Shown: positions 25,758 through 34,651 of the stretch, piece after piece | Layout of the letters: every line of letters begins with the position of its first letter | Numbering within the stretch: position 1 is the stretch's first letter | Assembly (NCBI GenBank): GCA_963844865.1 | Contig: CAWJPY010000013.1 | Location: forward strand, 62,001-126,000 | Source of the DNA: CAWJPY01 sp963844865 | GTDB lineage: Bacteria > Acidobacteriota > Thermoanaerobaculia > Thermoanaerobaculales > Sulfomarinibacteraceae | DNA: 64,000 nucleotides | Reading direction: 5' to 3' | Program-made: the position numbers and the translations under genes | The notes under the pieces: model-generated | The model's input: only the letters and a program-made list of their open reading frames with translations | Databases searched by the model: none | What the model was told of the DNA's origin: nothing

Positions 25758-27782
25758 CTACCTCCCCACCAGCTCGACGTAGCGGACCTGGAAGGGGAAG
25801 TTGTCGGTGTCGGCGGTGAAGGTGAGCTGGTAGAGACCGGGCTCCAGACCCTTGGTGTTCCAGTTGAAGTGGTAGGGCGCCTTGTGGCCGCTGGGCTGGG
25901 TGAAGATGGCCGCCGGCTCGTCCTCATAGTGGCCGGACGTCTGGGGGTGCACGAGTTCCAGGAGATGGAGGGTGTCCGGATCGACGCGTGCGGCGCCGAG
26001 CACCACGACCGCATAGGTCACGAATGGTCCCTTCCGACAGTTGGAATTTCCGCGAGGCTCGACCTCGGCGACGTGGAACTTGAGCGGGATGGTGGACCCG
26101 ACCTTGAAGCGAGGGACCGGGCCGGTGGGGTCGTCGACGTTGCGGACGGGGGCCTCCAGGCCGCAGAAGGTGCCGCCGCCGGACAGCCCCAGGTCGGCCA
26201 GGGTCGGCGCGTCGACCAGGAAGCCGCGGGAGAACCTGGGGTCGAAGCCGCCAATGCGGCCGTCATCGGGGAAGAACCCGCCCAGAAGGACGGAGGAGAA
26301 GTCCACGAAGTTGCAGTCTGAGAGAGATTCCTGGCCGTGGCAGAGCACGTACTTGGGGTTGTGGACGGCATAGTAGGCGTTGAGCGCGTGCTGGTAGAGG
26401 ACGTCGCCGCCCTCCACGCCCGCCGGGCAGGAGGCCTCCTCTGCAGGGGAGATGTCGAAGACCTGCACGCGGCCGTTATCGCCGAAGAAGGTCACCGGTT
26501 TCACGGAATCGGCTGGGAACTCCTCCTCGAACTGGGCATCGATCACGCCCTGGATATCCTCTGGGCGTGCCTCGGCGGCAGCCACGTCCACCTGGCAGTC
26601 CGGGTAGTAGGGCGATCTGAACTCGTAGAGCATGTCAAAGAAATTGAAGAGCTGGGAGTCTATGGGGATGCCGAGCGGGAAGTCGTCGGGGCTCATTTTC
26701 TTCGCGGTCGTGGCGGTGAACGGCACCGCCACTCCCGTGAGCGCCGGGACGTAGGCGCCGACCTGGGTGGGGATGACCGGGTTCGCCTGGCAGGTCCCCG
26801 CCGCGCGGTCGTAGGTGACGCTCCAAAGCTGGCCCCCGCCCTCGCCGCCCGTGGCCACGTACAGGGTGTCGTCGGCTGCGGCTTCCAGGTAGTAGGGCCG
26901 CGCCGCGCCGAAGGTGGCGCAGACGGTGGCGTCGGCGACGTCGCCGCCCCCGGGCGGGAACGTATAGAGCACGCCCTGGCTCGGCCCTAGCTGATCGATG
27001 CCTTCCCCCAGAGAGTCTTCGATCTCGGGGATCGCGGGCACGACGTCCGCGACGAAGATCTCGCCGCTGCTGACGCGGGCGATGCCCACCGGGCGTTGGA
27101 GGCCGTGGATGATGTGCTCGCGGGCGGCGGTGAACTCGCCGGTCAGCTGGTCCATGGGCAGCCGCCACACGGCGCCGTCTCCATCCTCTTCACCGGCCTC
27201 GGCGACCACCAACAGGTCACCGTTGGCGGCCTGGGTGAGCCCCTCGCCGGCGAAGCTCAGGTTGTCGAGGCTCTCGGCGCTCGAGCAGACAGCCTTGTCC
27301 CCGGCCTCGAAATGCTCCAGCGCGGCGCCCGTGCAGCGCCGCACCGCACTCTGCTCCTCACCGCCCCCTGAAGCGTCGGTGAACAGCAGGTCGCCGCGGT
27401 GGGTGAACCACGGGCTGCGCGGCTGCACGGTGTCGCTCGTAAACACGAGCTGTACGTCCTCCGGTCCACACAAGCAGCCCTCGCCGACCTGGCCCACGGG
27501 ATCGAGGCGGATGATCGTGCCCTGTGTCGGATCACAGGCGTACAGCAGCCCGTCGGGACCGATCACGATGTCCTCGACGTCCGCCGGTATCTGGTCGCGC
27601 AGGGCAGCGCCGTAGACGCACTCGGCGCTTCCATCATCGGTCGAGACTCTGAGGATGCTCCCTCCACCGTCAGTCGTCACGTACACGAACGGTGCTCCGG
27701 CAGGGGGTTCCTGCGCGAGGGCCATGGACGCCGCGGCGAAGATGGCGAATATCTGGACAGAAGCACGAATCGGTGCGCTCAT
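25758..27782 (-). CDS. Secreted beta-propeller / PxKF-like protein (paralogue B)
   Basis: A 674-residue exported protein; the signal peptide is MSAPIRASVQIFAIFAAASMALA, start supported by AAGGGAGG 9 nt upstream. It lacks the N-terminal BACON-like domain of paralogue A and begins with propeller-like repeats (VYVTTDGGGSILRVSTDDG, VIGPDGLLYACDPTQGTIIRLD, HRGDLLFTDASGG, AANGDLLVVAEAG). The middle domain repeats the motifs of paralogue A in the same order: SQLFNFFDMLYEFR, PVTFFGDNGR, FFPDDGRIGGFDPRFS, FCG, GPFVTYA. The C terminus GSTIPLKFHV ... FNWNTKGLEPGLYQLTFTADTDN fits a PxKF-type module. A TACCCT box (27908-27903, minus strand) lies about 120 bp upstream, and a Fur-like box lies just beyond its expected -35. 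No enzyme motif is visible; a structural or metal/ligand-binding surface protein is plausible. Confidence 0.85.
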   Translation of the reverse strand: MSAPIRASVQIFAIFAAASMALAQEPPAGAPFVYVTTDGGGSILRVSTDDGSAECVYGAALRDQIPADVEDIVIGPDGLLYACDPTQGTIIRLDPVGQVGEGCLCGPEDVQLVFTSDTVQPRSPWFTHRGDLLFTDASGGGEEQSAVRRCTGAALEHFEAGDKAVCSSAESLDNLSFAGEGLTQAANGDLLVVAEAGEEDGDGAVWRLPMDQLTGEFTAAREHIIHGLQRPVGIARVSSGEIFVADVVPAIPEIEDSLGEGIDQLGPSQGVLYTFPPGGGDVADATVCATFGAARPYYLEAAADDTLYVATGGEGGGQLWSVTYDRAAGTCQANPVIPTQVGAYVPALTGVAVPFTATTAKKMSPDDFPLGIPIDSQLFNFFDMLYEFRSPYYPDCQVDVAAAEARPEDIQGVIDAQFEEEFPADSVKPVTFFGDNGRVQVFDISPAEEASCPAGVEGGDVLYQHALNAYYAVHNPKYVLCHGQESLSDCNFVDFSSVLLGGFFPDDGRIGGFDPRFSRGFLVDAPTLADLGLSGGGTFCGLEAPVRNVDDPTGPVPRFKVGSTIPLKFHVAEVEPRGNSNCRKGPFVTYAVVVLGAARVDPDTLHLLELVHPQTSGHYEDEPAAIFTQPSGHKAPYHFNWNTKGLEPGLYQLTFTADTDNFPFQVRYVELVGR

Positions 27783-27937
27783 GGCTTCGGGCCTCCCTTG
27801 TTGCCGGCGACACAACACGGACCAGGCCACCGTGACGACCTGGGTGCGCGCTGTGGCGTTCCTCTACATTTACATTTGGCGGTCTCCTGACAGGTGTCGA
27901 GAGGGTACCACAATCCTGAGAGTTTGTTTCATTGGCT

Positions 27938-27956
27938 GATAACGATAATCATTGTC
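27938..27956. promoter_or_regulatory. Fur box
   Basis: GATAACGATAATCATTGTC matches the 19-bp Fur consensus GATAATGATAATCATTATC at 17 of 19 positions and is close to palindromic. In this GC-rich region such a match is unlikely by chance. It lies between the divergent paralogue B gene (about 155 bp away) and the regulator-polyferredoxin gene (about 90 bp away). It sits at about -75 relative to the plus-strand promoter, and just upstream of the likely minus-strand promoter. Confidence 0.7.
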
Positions 27957-27980
27957 TGGAAAGGCGCATTCCCTGCCGAG

Positions 27981-28009
27981 TTGACTCGACGACCGGCGCC
28001 GGTCATATT
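27981..28009 (+). promoter_or_regulatory. Sigma-70-type promoter
   Basis: TTGACT (27981-27986), 17-bp spacer, CATATT (28004-28009); 35 bp before the ATG at 28045. Confidence 0.6.
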
Positions 28010-28044
28010 CGACAGGAGAAACCAGAGACCAAAGGTCGTGTCCA

Positions 28045-30525
28045 ATGGCGGTGCAGCGACCTCACACGCTCCTCAGCGACGAGGCCCTCGGTTGCCTCCG
28101 CGACTCAGGGTCGGAGGTGGAGTACGGGCAGGGGGCGACCATCGTGCGCCGGGGCGAGGTCGGCCGGGCCTTCTACGTGCTCCTCGAGGGCCGCGCCGAG
28201 GTCCGGGTGCCCGCCGGCGGCGACAACGGTCACCTCCCCATCGCCCGCCTGGGGCCCGGCTCGAGCTTCGGGGAGATGGCGCTGCTGCGCCACGCACCCG
28301 TGTCCGCCGACGTGGTTGCCGTGGACCCTGTGAGGGTGCTCGAGGTCCCCGCCGAACGCTTCGAGGCGGCGCTGTCAGACTGCAGCGCCCTGCGCACCGA
28401 GCTGCTGCGAAGGATGGCGGAGAACATCAACAACACCAACGCCGACGCCCTCGGCCTGTTCCTGCGCGCGGCCACTCTGGACAAGTTGATCCGCCGCGAC
28501 TGGGCCTCGTCGCCGGTGATCGCCGAGTCGGTGCGCATGAAGCAGGCGCTGCGCAAGATCGAGGAGGCGGCGGCGCACGCCGATCCAGTGCTCATCACCG
28601 GCGCCGCCGGTACCGGTAAGACGTTCGCCGCACGCCTGCTGCACGAGCGCGGCGATGAGGGGGCGCCGTTCTTCGTGGTCGACTGCCGGTCGCTGGAGCC
28701 CGACGAAGCGCCCCGCTTCGTCATGGGCTCGGCGAGCGGTCGCGTGGGCCGCGTCGGCGAGGGCCAGGTCGGGGCCCTGCACGTCGCGCACCAGGGGACG
28801 CTGGTACTCCGCCACGTGGACCGCCTGCCCCGGGAGCTGCAGGGAAACCTGGCGGACTACATCCGCACGATTGCCAGGGACGCAGACGCGCTCCTGCCCA
28901 GGGTGCGGATCGTGGCCACCATGGAGGCGCAGGACAAGAGGACCGAGCTCGCGGGCATCCTGGACGAGGGCCTCGCGGCACTCCTCGAGGGTCAGGTGAT
29001 CACGATGCCGACCCTCCTCCAGCGCCGCTTCGACATCCTCCCCCTGGCGCGGCTGTTCCTTGAGGAGGCACGGGGAGACCGCGCGCTCCACCTCACCCAC
29101 GAGGCCGAGGACGCCTTGCTCTCGTGCGGGTACGGGCACCGCAACGTCGCCGAGCTCCGCGAGGCGGTGGAGGTGGCGACCGTCTTCACCGACGGCGACG
29201 AGATCAGGCGCGAGCACATCTTCACCGGCCCGCGCAGCGAGCAGAGCCTGCCCGAGGCGGACCTCGGCAAGGCAGCGCTCATCCGCGGCCTGTGGTCCCG
29301 GCGATGGGTGCTGCCATCGTTGCGCGGCGGGGCGCTGGCGGGGTTCTCGGCGGTCATCCTGCTCTGCGTCCTGGCTGGCGAGACTGTCGCCGGGAAGCTG
29401 GCCAACGGCGCCATCTGGGCGCTCTGGGAGCCGGTGGTCATCGTGCTCTTCCTGTTTCTGGGGCACGTCTGGTGCACGGTGTGTCCCCTGTCCACCGCCG
29501 GCACCCTGGTGCAGAAAGTGTTCTCGCTGCGCCGTCCGCCGCCCGCGTGGGCGAAGCGCTACGGCGGTTGGCTGATGTTGGCGGGCTTCTTCCTGATCGT
29601 GTGGAGCGAACGGATCTTCCACATGACATCGTTCCCCCTCGCATCCGGGCTCCTGCTGGGCAGCCTCATGGTGGCCTCGGTGGCGTGCTGCGCCGTCTAC
29701 CAGCGCGAGGTGTGGTGCCGTTACCTGTGCCCCCTGGGGGCCCTGGCGTCGGGGTACTCCACCGCGAGCACCCTGCACGTGCGTGCGAACCCCTCGGTGT
29801 GCGCGTCGCGTTGCACTTCCCACGAGTGCTACAAGGGCAGCGACGGTTCTCCGGGGTGCCCCGTGTACCACCACCCCCTGTACGCCAACGACAGCCACCT
29901 GTGCAAGCTCTGCCTGGGCTGCCTGGAGCGCTGCCCCCACCAGTCGGCGCGCCTCTACCTGCGGCCTCCGTTGCTGGCGGTGTGGCGGATCGGTTACTCC
30001 GACGCCACCCTGGTGCCCTTCGCGGTGGCGGTCTTCCTCCTTGGCCTGGTGCTCCAGGCCTCGCAACTGGCGTCGTGGACCTCGCGTCCCCAGGCCGTGA
30101 CCCTCCTCGGTCTCGCGGCCGTCGGGTTCGGGGTGCTGCTGAGCGTGCGTCTGCCCCGCCTGGTGGAGCAGGAGCCGGAGGCGGCATCGCCTGTGGTCAC
30201 GAGCGTCGCGTTCTCGTTGCTGGTTTTGGGTTGGGGGCCGCTCATGGCCTACCAGCTCGGGAACATCCCGGCACTGCGCTGGGTGTTCCTGGCCGGTCAC
30301 CCCGGTACGGCGATCGCAGACTGGCTGGGACAGCTCTCCCTGCTCCCGGTCCTCCAGCTCCTGTCGATCGCCCTGGCGTCCGGGCTCGCCGCCGTCGCCC
30401 TGTGGCGGATCGCCGCTCGGGCACGGGAGCAGAGCGTGGCCCTGAACCGGGCGGGCTGGGCCGCGCTGTCGATGCTCGTCGTCGTCTATGTGATCGCTGC
30501 AGTGGCGCTGGTGGTGATGAGCTGA
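28045..30525 (+). CDS. Fusion: cyclic-nucleotide-type sensor + NtrC-like AAA+ + membrane polyferredoxin
   Basis: An 826-residue protein with three parts. (1) Residues 1-125: CRP-type cNMP domain (FYVLLEGRAEVRV, FGEMALLRH), but the usual phosphate-binding PRxAxV is APVSADV, so the ligand may differ. (2) About 160-400: AAA+ module aligning with sigma-54 activators, Walker A GAAGTGKT (186-193). Walker B is altered to GTLVLRHVDRL (normally GTLFLDE) and no GAFTGA loop is present, so sigma-54 contact or ATP hydrolysis is doubtful. (3) About 430-826: NapH/NosR-like membrane part with HVWCTVCPL (C477, C480), WCRYLCPLG (C558, C562), a cysteine cluster near 595-615, CKLCLGCLERCP (C620, C623, C626, C630) and several further helices. 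Probably a membrane redox or iron-sulfur sensor or electron carrier. It is preceded by a Fur box and a good promoter. Confidence 0.85.
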   Translation: MAVQRPHTLLSDEALGCLRDSGSEVEYGQGATIVRRGEVGRAFYVLLEGRAEVRVPAGGDNGHLPIARLGPGSSFGEMALLRHAPVSADVVAVDPVRVLEVPAERFEAALSDCSALRTELLRRMAENINNTNADALGLFLRAATLDKLIRRDWASSPVIAESVRMKQALRKIEEAAAHADPVLITGAAGTGKTFAARLLHERGDEGAPFFVVDCRSLEPDEAPRFVMGSASGRVGRVGEGQVGALHVAHQGTLVLRHVDRLPRELQGNLADYIRTIARDADALLPRVRIVATMEAQDKRTELAGILDEGLAALLEGQVITMPTLLQRRFDILPLARLFLEEARGDRALHLTHEAEDALLSCGYGHRNVAELREAVEVATVFTDGDEIRREHIFTGPRSEQSLPEADLGKAALIRGLWSRRWVLPSLRGGALAGFSAVILLCVLAGETVAGKLANGAIWALWEPVVIVLFLFLGHVWCTVCPLSTAGTLVQKVFSLRRPPPAWAKRYGGWLMLAGFFLIVWSERIFHMTSFPLASGLLLGSLMVASVACCAVYQREVWCRYLCPLGALASGYSTASTLHVRANPSVCASRCTSHECYKGSDGSPGCPVYHHPLYANDSHLCKLCLGCLERCPHQSARLYLRPPLLAVWRIGYSDATLVPFAVAVFLLGLVLQASQLASWTSRPQAVTLLGLAAVGFGVLLSVRLPRLVEQEPEAASPVVTSVAFSLLVLGWGPLMAYQLGNIPALRWVFLAGHPGTAIADWLGQLSLLPVLQLLSIALASGLAAVALWRIAARAREQSVALNRAGWAALSMLVVVYVIAAVALVVMS

Positions 30526-30530
30526 TCCGA

Positions 30531-31853
30531 TCAGCGCACCTGACGGGGGAAGTAGACCTCGTCGCCGGACCCGGGCACCGCCACTCTGACCTTGTGCAGC
30601 TCGCTGCGCGAGCCCACGCGCACCTGGAGCGCATAGCTGCCGTTGATCAGCTCCGCCATGTAGGACAGGGTCAGGGGGAGCACGCTCCGGCTGTTGAGGA
30701 AGTAGCTCCGACCGCCGGTGCCGACGGCGAGCTGCTGCAGCGACCGGCGCAGACGGCCCGACATGGACTCGCTGTCCAGGCCGACCACCAGGACGGGCAC
30801 GCCCGCGGCGTCGGCGGCCGCGGCTGCTTCCTTCCACTGGACGGGGCCGGCGGTGTCTCCTCCGTCGGTGATGACGAGGAGGAACCGGCGCCCGCGCCGC
30901 CCCGTGAAGGCGGCCAGGGAGGTGGTCACCAGGCTCGCCAGGTCGCCTTCGGAGGTGGAGCCGGCCTCCGTCAACGCTTCGGCCAGGCCTGCGGGGGAGC
31001 CTTCGTCCCAGCCCAGCACGGTGACGGCCTGCGCATCGGCGGCGACCAGGGCCAGGCGGCCGCCGTGGTTCAACGTGCCGAGGGCCAGCTTGCCGAGCTG
31101 CCGGCTGACCTCGGGCAGGTGCTTCGCCATGGACCGGGAAACGTCCACGGCCACTGCCAGGTACAGGGGTGCCGTGGTCGCGTCGCCGAAAGACTCGATG
31201 GCAGTCTCCACGCCGTCCACTCGCACGACGAGGTCCTCGCGCTCCAGCCCGAGGATGGGCCGATTGCGTTCGGTGACCACCACGGTGAGGTCGGCGAAGG
31301 CGGGCTCGGAGCTGCCCCACTCGGTAACGTCCTCGCCCAGAGGAGAGGCGGGAGGCCGGCGGACGGGTTCGGCCGGAGGAGTCGGCGCCACCGCCTCCAC
31401 CACTCCGACCGGGGGTGCGCCGGCGGGCTCCGCGGGCGCCGGGATGGGCCGCGGTGTCGGCAAGGGCTCCTGCGTCAGCCGAGGGATGGTGATGGTCCCC
31501 ACCCAGAAGCCGGAGCTGCCGGTGGCTGATCCTTCCACGTCCACTCGGAGCTCGTAGACGCCGGGAGGCCACGTGGCCTCGAGGCGGACGGTCCCGTCGT
31601 CCGCCACCTCCGCCGTCTCGGCCGCCCGGTCCACCATCGCCCCTCCCCGGCGCAGCTCGACCTGCACGAGGGCCCGTCTCCCGAGCCGCGCGCGGTCCTC
31701 GGGGGCGATCTCAACGGCGATGACGACCCCGGTTCCCGCGCCGCTGGTGGTGACTGCCTCGACGTCCACCCGCATCGCGATCAGCGGCGCCGACGCAGCC
31801 CCCTCTGGCAGGAGGAACGCGGCCAGCGCCAACGCCCACAGGATCTTGCTCAC
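30531..31853 (-). CDS. VWFA-related secreted protein (acidobacterial type)
   Basis: A 440-residue exported protein: signal peptide SKILWALALAAFLLPEGAASA, then an Ig-like region (residues about 25-130, WPPGVYELRVDVEG), a proline-rich linker (about 140-185) and a VWA-type domain. That domain opens with ADLTVVVTERNRPILGLEREDLVVRVDG, the strand that precedes VWA in TIGR03436-like proteins, and has the MIDAS motif DVSRSMA with a later LVITDGGDT. Metal-ion-dependent protein binding on the cell surface or in the periplasm is expected. The GTG start has GGAGG 7 nt upstream. Its stop is 5 bp from the stop of the convergent fusion gene. Next on the same strand are metal carriers; no functional link is evident. 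Confidence 0.85.
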   Translation of the reverse strand: MSKILWALALAAFLLPEGAASAPLIAMRVDVEAVTTSGAGTGVVIAVEIAPEDRARLGRRALVQVELRRGGAMVDRAAETAEVADDGTVRLEATWPPGVYELRVDVEGSATGSSGFWVGTITIPRLTQEPLPTPRPIPAPAEPAGAPPVGVVEAVAPTPPAEPVRRPPASPLGEDVTEWGSSEPAFADLTVVVTERNRPILGLEREDLVVRVDGVETAIESFGDATTAPLYLAVAVDVSRSMAKHLPEVSRQLGKLALGTLNHGGRLALVAADAQAVTVLGWDEGSPAGLAEALTEAGSTSEGDLASLVTTSLAAFTGRRGRRFLLVITDGGDTAGPVQWKEAAAAADAAGVPVLVVGLDSESMSGRLRRSLQQLAVGTGGRSYFLNSRSVLPLTLSYMAELINGSYALQVRVGSRSELHKVRVAVPGSGDEVYFPRQVR

Positions 31854-31950
31854 GGTGTGTCCTCCGTCTGGATTGTGCCATGGACGAGCCGCAATGGGAC
31901 AGGGTGCTCGAAGCGCCGGCCTGCGATCCGCGAGCACCGCACGTCGGCGC

Positions 31951-32892
31951 TCAGCAGGAGGAGGGGGGGGTGCAGCCCTGGGACGTGGGGTTCCGCGGCG
32001 GTGCGTCGTCCCCGTTGCCGATCTCCAGCTCGAGCTGGATGGTGGAGTGCTCGATGTGGAAGCGGGCCTCGAGCATCTCGCGGATCCGCCACAGCAGGTC
32101 CTCCGGCGCGGCGGACTGCGCCGACACGTGGGCGGAGAGCGCCACGAAGCCGCTGGTGATGGTCCACACGTGGAGGTCGTGCACCTCGCGCACGCCCTCG
32201 ACCTTCAGAATCGCGGCCTCCACTTCGGCCACGGCGATGTGACCCGGCGCCCCCTCCATCAGCACGTTGGCCGCTTCCTTCAGGAGGCCCCATCCGGAGT
32301 AGGCCACCAGCACGGAGATGAGCACCGAGGCGACGGGGTCCGCCAGGTCCCAGCCGAGGCCCCAGATCAGGGCGCCTGCGACCATGGCCTGGATGCTGCC
32401 CAGGGCGTCGGTGAGGACGTGCAACCACGCCCCGCGCACGTTGAGGCTCTCCTGGCGTCCCCTGTGGAGGATCCACAGGCCGGCCAGGTTGACCAGGAGG
32501 CCGCCCGTGGCCAGGGCCAGCATGGGACCGCCCTCGACGTTGGTCGGCGAGTGCAGCCGGCGAACCGCTTCCACCACGATGGTGATGGAGATGGCGAGCA
32601 GCACGGCGGCATTCGTGAAGGCGGCCAGCACCTCGGCGCGGTGGTAGCCGTAGGTGCGGCGCTGGTCACGGGGCCGGCGCGCGATGCGCAGGGCGACCAG
32701 GCTGAAGCCCAGGGCGCCCACGTCGGACAGCATGTGACCGGCGTCGGCGAGGAGCGCCAGCGATCCCGTGAGGAGGCCTCCCACCACCTCCGCCACCATG
32801 TAGCCCGCTGCGAGGATCAGGGTGAGGGCGAGGCGACGGCTGTTGCGCTCACCCTGCGACGCTGCCTGTTGCTGTCCACCGTGCTCGCTCAC
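31951..32892 (-). CDS. Cation diffusion facilitator (Zn2+/Co2+/Fe2+ efflux)
   Basis: A 313-residue CDF (CzcD/ZitB-like) inner-membrane antiporter with six transmembrane helices. Helix 2 carries the metal-site pattern LLADAGHMLSDVGALG and helix 5 HVLTDALGSIQAM; the cytosolic domain has VHDLHVWTITSG, the CDF dimerisation signature. A His-rich loop between helices 4 and 5 is short (ILHRGRQESLNVRG), which does not settle metal choice. The GTG start is placed just before the first basic region; the frame continues upstream without similarity. The following gene on the same strand is a ZIP carrier, so uptake and efflux of the same metal may be encoded side by side. Confidence 0.92.
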   Translation of the reverse strand: MSEHGGQQQAASQGERNSRRLALTLILAAGYMVAEVVGGLLTGSLALLADAGHMLSDVGALGFSLVALRIARRPRDQRRTYGYHRAEVLAAFTNAAVLLAISITIVVEAVRRLHSPTNVEGGPMLALATGGLLVNLAGLWILHRGRQESLNVRGAWLHVLTDALGSIQAMVAGALIWGLGWDLADPVASVLISVLVAYSGWGLLKEAANVLMEGAPGHIAVAEVEAAILKVEGVREVHDLHVWTITSGFVALSAHVSAQSAAPEDLLWRIREMLEARFHIEHSTIQLELEIGNGDDAPPRNPTSQGCTPPSSC

Positions 32893-33024
32893 GATCTCAT
32901 GTCCCTCGTGGAGGCCGCCGCGGCCAACCTGTGGCCTTCTCGCGAGACCTTCCGTCGGTCCCCACCTTACCTCCACCGGCGGGCCGGATGCTCCGCGTCG
33001 TGACCCCGAGCCCGCTCCTCGGCC

Positions 33025-33828
33025 TCACGACAGGGCCACGTCGAGGGTCATCATGATGGCGAAGCCGAGGATCACGCCGCCGGTGGCGAAGTGCACGTTG
33101 CCTTCCCGCTGGGACTCGGGGATGAGCTCCTCGGCGACCACGAAGATCATGGCCCCTGCGGCGAAGGCGAGGGCATAGGGCAGCACCGCACGCGAGCTCA
33201 GCACCAGCCATGCTCCGAGCACGCCCGCCATGGGCTCCACGATCCCTGACAGCTGGCCGTACCACAGGGCCTTGCCCCGGCTCATCCCCTCCCGCCGCAG
33301 GGGCAGGGACACCGCCGATCCTTCCGGGAAGTTCTGCAGGCCGATGCCCACGGCGAGGGCGACGGCCGCTCCCAGGTCGCCGGCCCCGAGGGCGGCGGCC
33401 CCGAAGGCCACGCCCACCGCCAGACCTTCCGGGATGTTGTGCAAGGTGATGGCCAGCACCAGGAGGGTGGCCCGCTGCCATGACGTCTTGACGCCCTCCA
33501 CCGTGCGCAGGTCGGGGTGCATGTGGGGGAGGACCAGGTCGATTCCGCGCAGGCAGGCGGCCCCGAGGAGGAAGCCCACGAGAGGGGGCACCCAGCGCAG
33601 GGTGCCGTAGCCGAGAGACTCCGCGAAGTGGATGGAAGGGGCCAGCAGGCTCCAGAAGCTGGCGGCCGTCATCACACCGGCGGCGAAGCCCACCGACCCG
33701 TCCATGTACGCCCGGGGGACCTGGCGGGCGAAGAGAACGACCGCGGCGCCGGCGGCGGTGAGCGCCCAGGTGAAGAGCGTGGCCAGGAGGGACTGGGCCA
33801 CGGGGTCGAGGGTGGTGAACCAGGCCAT
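33025..33828 (-). CDS. ZIP family metal transporter (ZupT-like)
   Basis: A 267-residue membrane protein with eight hydrophobic segments. The ZIP binuclear metal site is seen in helix 4, LHNIPEGLAVGVAFG, and helix 5, GIGLQNFPEGSAVSLPLR; the loop between helices 3 and 4 is histidine-poor (LPHMHPDLRTVEG). ZupT-like proteins import zinc or iron with little specificity. The ATG is within 12 nt of a weak GGTGAGA. It is co-directional with the CDF exporter (132 bp apart), and divergent from the DUF72 gene by 88 bp. Confidence 0.9.
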   Translation of the reverse strand: MAWFTTLDPVAQSLLATLFTWALTAAGAAVVLFARQVPRAYMDGSVGFAAGVMTAASFWSLLAPSIHFAESLGYGTLRWVPPLVGFLLGAACLRGIDLVLPHMHPDLRTVEGVKTSWQRATLLVLAITLHNIPEGLAVGVAFGAAALGAGDLGAAVALAVGIGLQNFPEGSAVSLPLRREGMSRGKALWYGQLSGIVEPMAGVLGAWLVLSSRAVLPYALAFAAGAMIFVVAEELIPESQREGNVHFATGGVILGFAIMMTLDVALS

Positions 33829-33916
33829 GGCTGTCTCACCCGGACCGGTGCCGGCGCCGCCCCGAACGGACCGGCGGCACGGAACAGCCGAGGGTCGGTG
33901 GGAGTTGCTCCCGGTG

Positions 33917-34651
33917 ATGGCTCGGACCGGCACCATCCATATCGGCACCTCGGGATGGGAGTATGCGCACTGGCGGGGACCATTCTACCCTGAGGGTCTC
34001 GGCTCCGAGGAGCGGCTCCGTTTCTACGCCGACCACCTGCAGGCGGTGGAGATCAACCGCACCTTCTACAGCCTCCCCTCCATAGAGGCCGTCGCACGGT
34101 GGGTCGACGCCGTACCCCGCGACTTCCGCTTCGTCCTCAAAGCGAGCCGTTACATCACCCACATGAAGAAGCTCAGGGAGCCCGAGGAGCCGTTGCGGCG
34201 ACTCTACGAGGTGGTGGACGCCCTCGGTTCGAAGGGGGGGCCGGTGCTCTTCCAGTTTCCGCCCCGCTGGCACGTGGATCCGGAGCGGCTGGGCGCCTTC
34301 TTGAAGGCCCTGCCGACATCGCACCGGGTGGCGTTCGAGTTCCGGGACCGGACCTGGTTCGACCCTCGGGCCCTGGACCTGCTGAGGGGCCGTGACGCCG
34401 CGTTCTGCATCTGGGAGCTGGCGGGGGAGTCGTCGCCGCGAGAGGTGACCACCGACCTGGTGTACATCCGGCTGCACGGCCCGGGAGACGCATACGAGGG
34501 ACGGTACGACCGGCAGGCCCTCGCCGGATGGGCCGGGGCGTGCTCGTCATGGGCCGCGTCGGGACGCGACGTGTGGTGCTTCTTCGACAACGACCAGAAG
34601 GGCTTCGCGGCCGCCAACGCGATCGAGCTGCGCGAGATGCTCGAGAGCTGA
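33917..34651 (+). CDS. DUF72 (YecE-like) TIM-barrel protein
   Basis: A 244-residue soluble protein. The family pattern is complete: HIGTSGWEYAHWRGPFYP at the N terminus, FYADHLQAVEINRTFYSLPS, DFRFVLKASRYITHMKKL, VLFQFPPRWH, VAFEFRDRTWF and YIRLHGPGDAYEGRY. DUF72 proteins form a TIM barrel with a conserved polar pocket; their reaction is not known. No ribosome-binding site is close to the ATG; a GTG one codon earlier is equally possible. The gene is followed by a 650-bp repeat-filled gap. Confidence 0.9.
   Translation: MARTGTIHIGTSGWEYAHWRGPFYPEGLGSEERLRFYADHLQAVEINRTFYSLPSIEAVARWVDAVPRDFRFVLKASRYITHMKKLREPEEPLRRLYEVVDALGSKGGPVLFQFPPRWHVDPERLGAFLKALPTSHRVAFEFRDRTWFDPRALDLLRGRDAAFCIWELAGESSPREVTTDLVYIRLHGPGDAYEGRYDRQALAGWAGACSSWAASGRDVWCFFDNDQKGFAAANAIELREMLES

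Noticed and set aside
28500..29260. Sigma-54-dependent activator
   Set aside because: The GAFTGA loop is absent and Walker B is changed, and there is no DNA-binding C-terminal helix; the protein continues into a membrane Fe-S domain.
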